DNA from: Heterobilharzia americana
Lineage: Eukaryota > Platyhelminthes > Trematoda > Strigeidida > Schistosomatidae
NCBI GenBank assembly: GCA_944470555.2
Contig: OX104127.1
Span: forward strand, 115,906,741 to 115,970,740
Length of the DNA stretch: 64,000 nucleotides
Direction of reading: 5' to 3'
Shown: positions 61,610-64,000 of the stretch, one piece after another
Numbering within the stretch: position 1 is the first letter of the stretch
Layout of the letters: each line of letters starts with the position of its first letter
Position numbers and translations under genes: made by a program
The notes under the pieces: generated by a model
Databases searched by the model: none
What the model was told of the DNA's origin: nothing
Seen by the model: only the letters and a program-made list of their open reading frames with translations

Positions 61610-62625
61610 GTCAACAAGAGGTAGAATGTGAATGAAAACTTTGACTTACTATAAAACTACAGTCAACGTCATTAATAATATATGCATTATAAAAAGAAAT
61701 ATCACTTGAGCATATAATGCAAATGAGAGAATATACCAAAAGAATAGATGTTTGAAGTTTATCAGGAAGCTAAACTGTTGTTGGCAATCAAATGAGAATT
61801 TCGATTTTGTGATCGACTTTTGAAAATTGTTTTCCGAGTTGAGAGGTATTTTTGTTTATCAAATATAACCCTTGTGGTACACGGGTAATGTATATTCACT
61901 GCCTGAAATATATTCTCAACAAGATGAAAATGTGAGCATTATTATCGGCATTTAGTCACAATCTGAAAAGGTACAACCCATTTGGACTACTATCTCTCAG
62001 AAATTACCTGTGAATACAACCAAACATCCTTTTCTTTAGCTTTTCTATGCATTAGTGAGTGTTTCTGTGGTTGTTATCCAAAGCAGCCTAACAAATTTCT
62101 GTTATCATTTTGATTATATAACACTATATGGAGGTTCCTGCACATAATCTGTTGACTGTACCACATACAAAACAAATGAGATGGCCACCAATTTTGTCAC
62201 CCATGAAGTTGTTGGGTAGGAGAATGAGTCATTTGTTGGTCACATGACACCCAAGTCACTCGCCATCTTTCTTCCACTTTGTGTTTAGTTACTCAGGCAG
62301 AAATCATTTTCTACCTCCATGTTATTCAGCAATTACTAGTTGTCCAATGGACTCTTATCTGGATAAACTACTTATGTTCATCCGAAAAGGGATTTAACCA
62401 AAAGCAACCATGTAGCTGAATGAATAAGTGCTACTGAAATCTAGCTGGATAGCTTTCCACGTATTCATTGGATATTTTACACCTAAACGGAGTACTTAGG
62501 TTCTAAAATCCAACTTTTTTTTTCTATCTCATCATAACATCAGAAAGGTAGATGAAAGTTATGATTACCTTCAACGGTTATACTGAGTGAAACATCGAAA
62601 TACTAAGAAACCACTACATTATTTA
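61610..62625. other. A+T-rich spacer, no recognised gene
   Basis: Short frames only. I saw nothing of note before the inverted PLE 3' copy begins. Confidence 0.5.
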
Positions 62626-62626
62626 T

Positions 62627-63670
62627 TGTCAGACGATCTAATAAAAGCGAATTCATTCAGTTCTGGTCTGTATTAAATTTGATGAGCAGGGAAAACTGTT
62701 AAAATAATTATTTCTTCGATTTATGGTAACTTGCATTATACTGAGAATTCTAGAAGCACTTTAATTGACTTTGAACAAACTATAGCAGAACACTTTTCCG
62801 ATAATTTGAACATTTCTCTTTGTATTTTCATAACAGTGTTTATGAAAAAAAACAATTCAAACTTTTCACAGACTAATCTGGTTCGAGCTTCTTCAGGGAA
62901 ATAATCCAGATTAATATATCAGAGATACATAAGTGAATTCAATAACCTGTACTTAGCTTGCTTGTTCAATACTCTTTGCATAATCAGTATTTTTCTGAAA
63001 TACGATTACTCACTCTGTGTGAAATTGCACCTCATGTTGTATGGTGTGTGTATGCTGTCATTTACATTCTCCATTAATGTGAATACAAAGCAATCAAGGA
63101 CACAGATGATATTGTTGTCATTTAGTAGCCACGAATGGCAATATGAGGTGGAAATGTTTCCCATCTGTTGGTTGTAGAGTTGAATAAGTACTGACAAACT
63201 CTTCACGAATTGATCAGAATTATGTGAAATTGTATAGTAGAAATGATGGTGGTGATAGCAATAGTAAATGCAATCAGTCTAGACTTTACTGATATTGACG
63301 CAGAGTTGATGACGATGAGAGGTGTTGAAGGTAATTGCAAGAGTCACCTTTTTGTATATTAATTACGTAATGTCAATGGGTAGCTAGCTGTACCCCATCT
63401 CGATTTTCAAACTATCTGAATTCGCCTATATATGCAGGACTCTGTCTGTTAACCGTTTTTGATATGACTCGAAGCTTTTGTTGAACCTTGTTTTCATGGA
63501 AGTCAATTTTATGGTTCGTTTCTATTAAAGCGTAGTGAAACTGCTGATCTGTTTCCCGGCTTCTTGAACTCTCATGAGGTTTCTGGAACATGCGTTAAGT
63601 ATGGTCTACATTCACTTACTACATAGCAATCAACGCATTTGATTTTTGAAAATCAGTTTTGTTGATTTTC
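62627..63670 (-). mobile_element. PLE 3' region, copy 2 (inverted)
   Basis: Reverse-strand homologue of 26707-27772 over about 1 kb, ending at the same TTAGATCGTCT boundary (about 62627-62640). Near the 5' side (about 63560-63610, minus strand) the copy lacks about 40 bp present in the first. It has a one-base insertion that breaks the GIY-YIG-like frame where copy 1 reads IKMNHELDF. The 66-codon minus-strand frame 63206-63006 parallels the 64-codon frame of copy 1. Identity is high overall, suggesting two insertions of one subfamily or an inverted duplication. Confidence 0.6.
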
Positions 63671-63679
63671 TTTCTTTAC

Positions 63680-64000
63680 CGCCTAATTGACTTTTGTTGC
63701 TCAAGAATAGACTCTTGACTCATTTGTTGGGAATTACTTTTATTTTTACGACATCCCCCTAACAATAAGTGATTATCATCGTGTTTATCCAGTTCTTCGG
63801 GAAATATTCACGTACATTTTTAAAATTAATTTTTCAAAATTTTTTCTTCAGAAGTCTTCGGGATAATCATTTTCTTACAGTGTGCAACACACTGACTTAA
63901 ACTTTCTCACTTTATTTCTTTACTTTGTAAAAAGGACGTAAACTATGTTGATCAGCTTTCGCACAAACAGAAAGCAGACTAATAATTATTTGTTCAGTAT
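63680..64000. other. A+T-rich end of window, nothing recognised
   Basis: No motif was recognised in the last 320 bases. If the 63 kb PLE continues in its own 5' direction, this would be its endonuclease or linker region, but I could not trace it. Confidence 0.4.

Noticed and set aside
27198..63206. A 64/66-codon frame (MKSLSVLIQLYNQ...) shared by the 27 and 63 kb repeats
   Set aside because: It lies in the 3' UTR-like part of inverted PLE copies and shows no domain; shared ancestry of the repeat explains it.
1..64000. CRISPR arrays, bacterial operons, prophage or plasmid features
   Set aside because: There is no regularly spaced repeat array, no ribosome-binding-site-linked gene clusters, and the element content is eukaryotic.

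Overview
This window looks like non-coding, repeat-laden DNA from a flatworm, most likely a schistosome-type blood fluke. It is strongly A+T rich. It has no bacterial-style gene packing, no rRNA or tRNA gene that I can support, and only short open frames of the size expected by chance. The organism call rests on the mobile elements. A tRNA-derived SINE at 59.5 kb carries a recognisable hammerhead-ribozyme core and resembles the Smα family of Schistosoma. It is accompanied by RTE-like and CR1-like LINE fragments and several Penelope-like elements (PLEs) with GIY-YIG endonuclease domains, a mix known from schistosome genomes. I cannot name the species.

Layout. 1-7.6 kb: A+T-rich DNA with nothing recognised. 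7.6-8.0 kb: a more complex unrecognised patch ending in an (AT)n tract. 8.1-8.4 and 10.2-11.0 kb: two 3' fragments of the same LINE, minus strand. 11.8-13.65 kb: a decayed but almost complete PLE, minus strand. 15.25-15.70, 19.35-19.69 and 40.00-40.15 kb: three palindromic, head-to-head SINE dimers whose arms carry degenerate hammerhead cores. 26.7-27.8 and 62.6-63.7 kb: two inverted copies of a PLE 3' region about 36 kb apart. 32.1-33.5 kb: a 5'-truncated RTE-like LINE containing the longest open frame of the window. 33.95-35.46 kb: a second PLE, minus strand. 40.5-41.0 kb: a third PLE fragment, plus strand, followed by a repeat shared with the 13 kb PLE. 47.5-48.1 kb: two tRNA-like SINE candidates. 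48.8-50.0 kb: a CR1-like LINE fragment, minus strand. 59.46-59.94 kb: the Smα-like SINE and another tRNA-like repeat. 60.7-61.6 kb: another RTE-like fragment.

How it works together. Nothing here looks like a working host gene. The window is best read as intergenic or intronic sequence colonised by retroelements. Every reverse transcriptase I could trace is broken by stops and frameshifts, and in two cases by a changed catalytic aspartate, so all appear dead. The most unusual structures are the palindromic SINE dimers with short, self-complementary stem III ribozyme cores, together with a PLE-associated repeat that lies upstream of the reverse transcriptase in one copy and downstream in another. 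One 50-bp exon-like segment at 53.6 kb is the only weak hint of a host gene. All family calls were made by eye from translated motifs.
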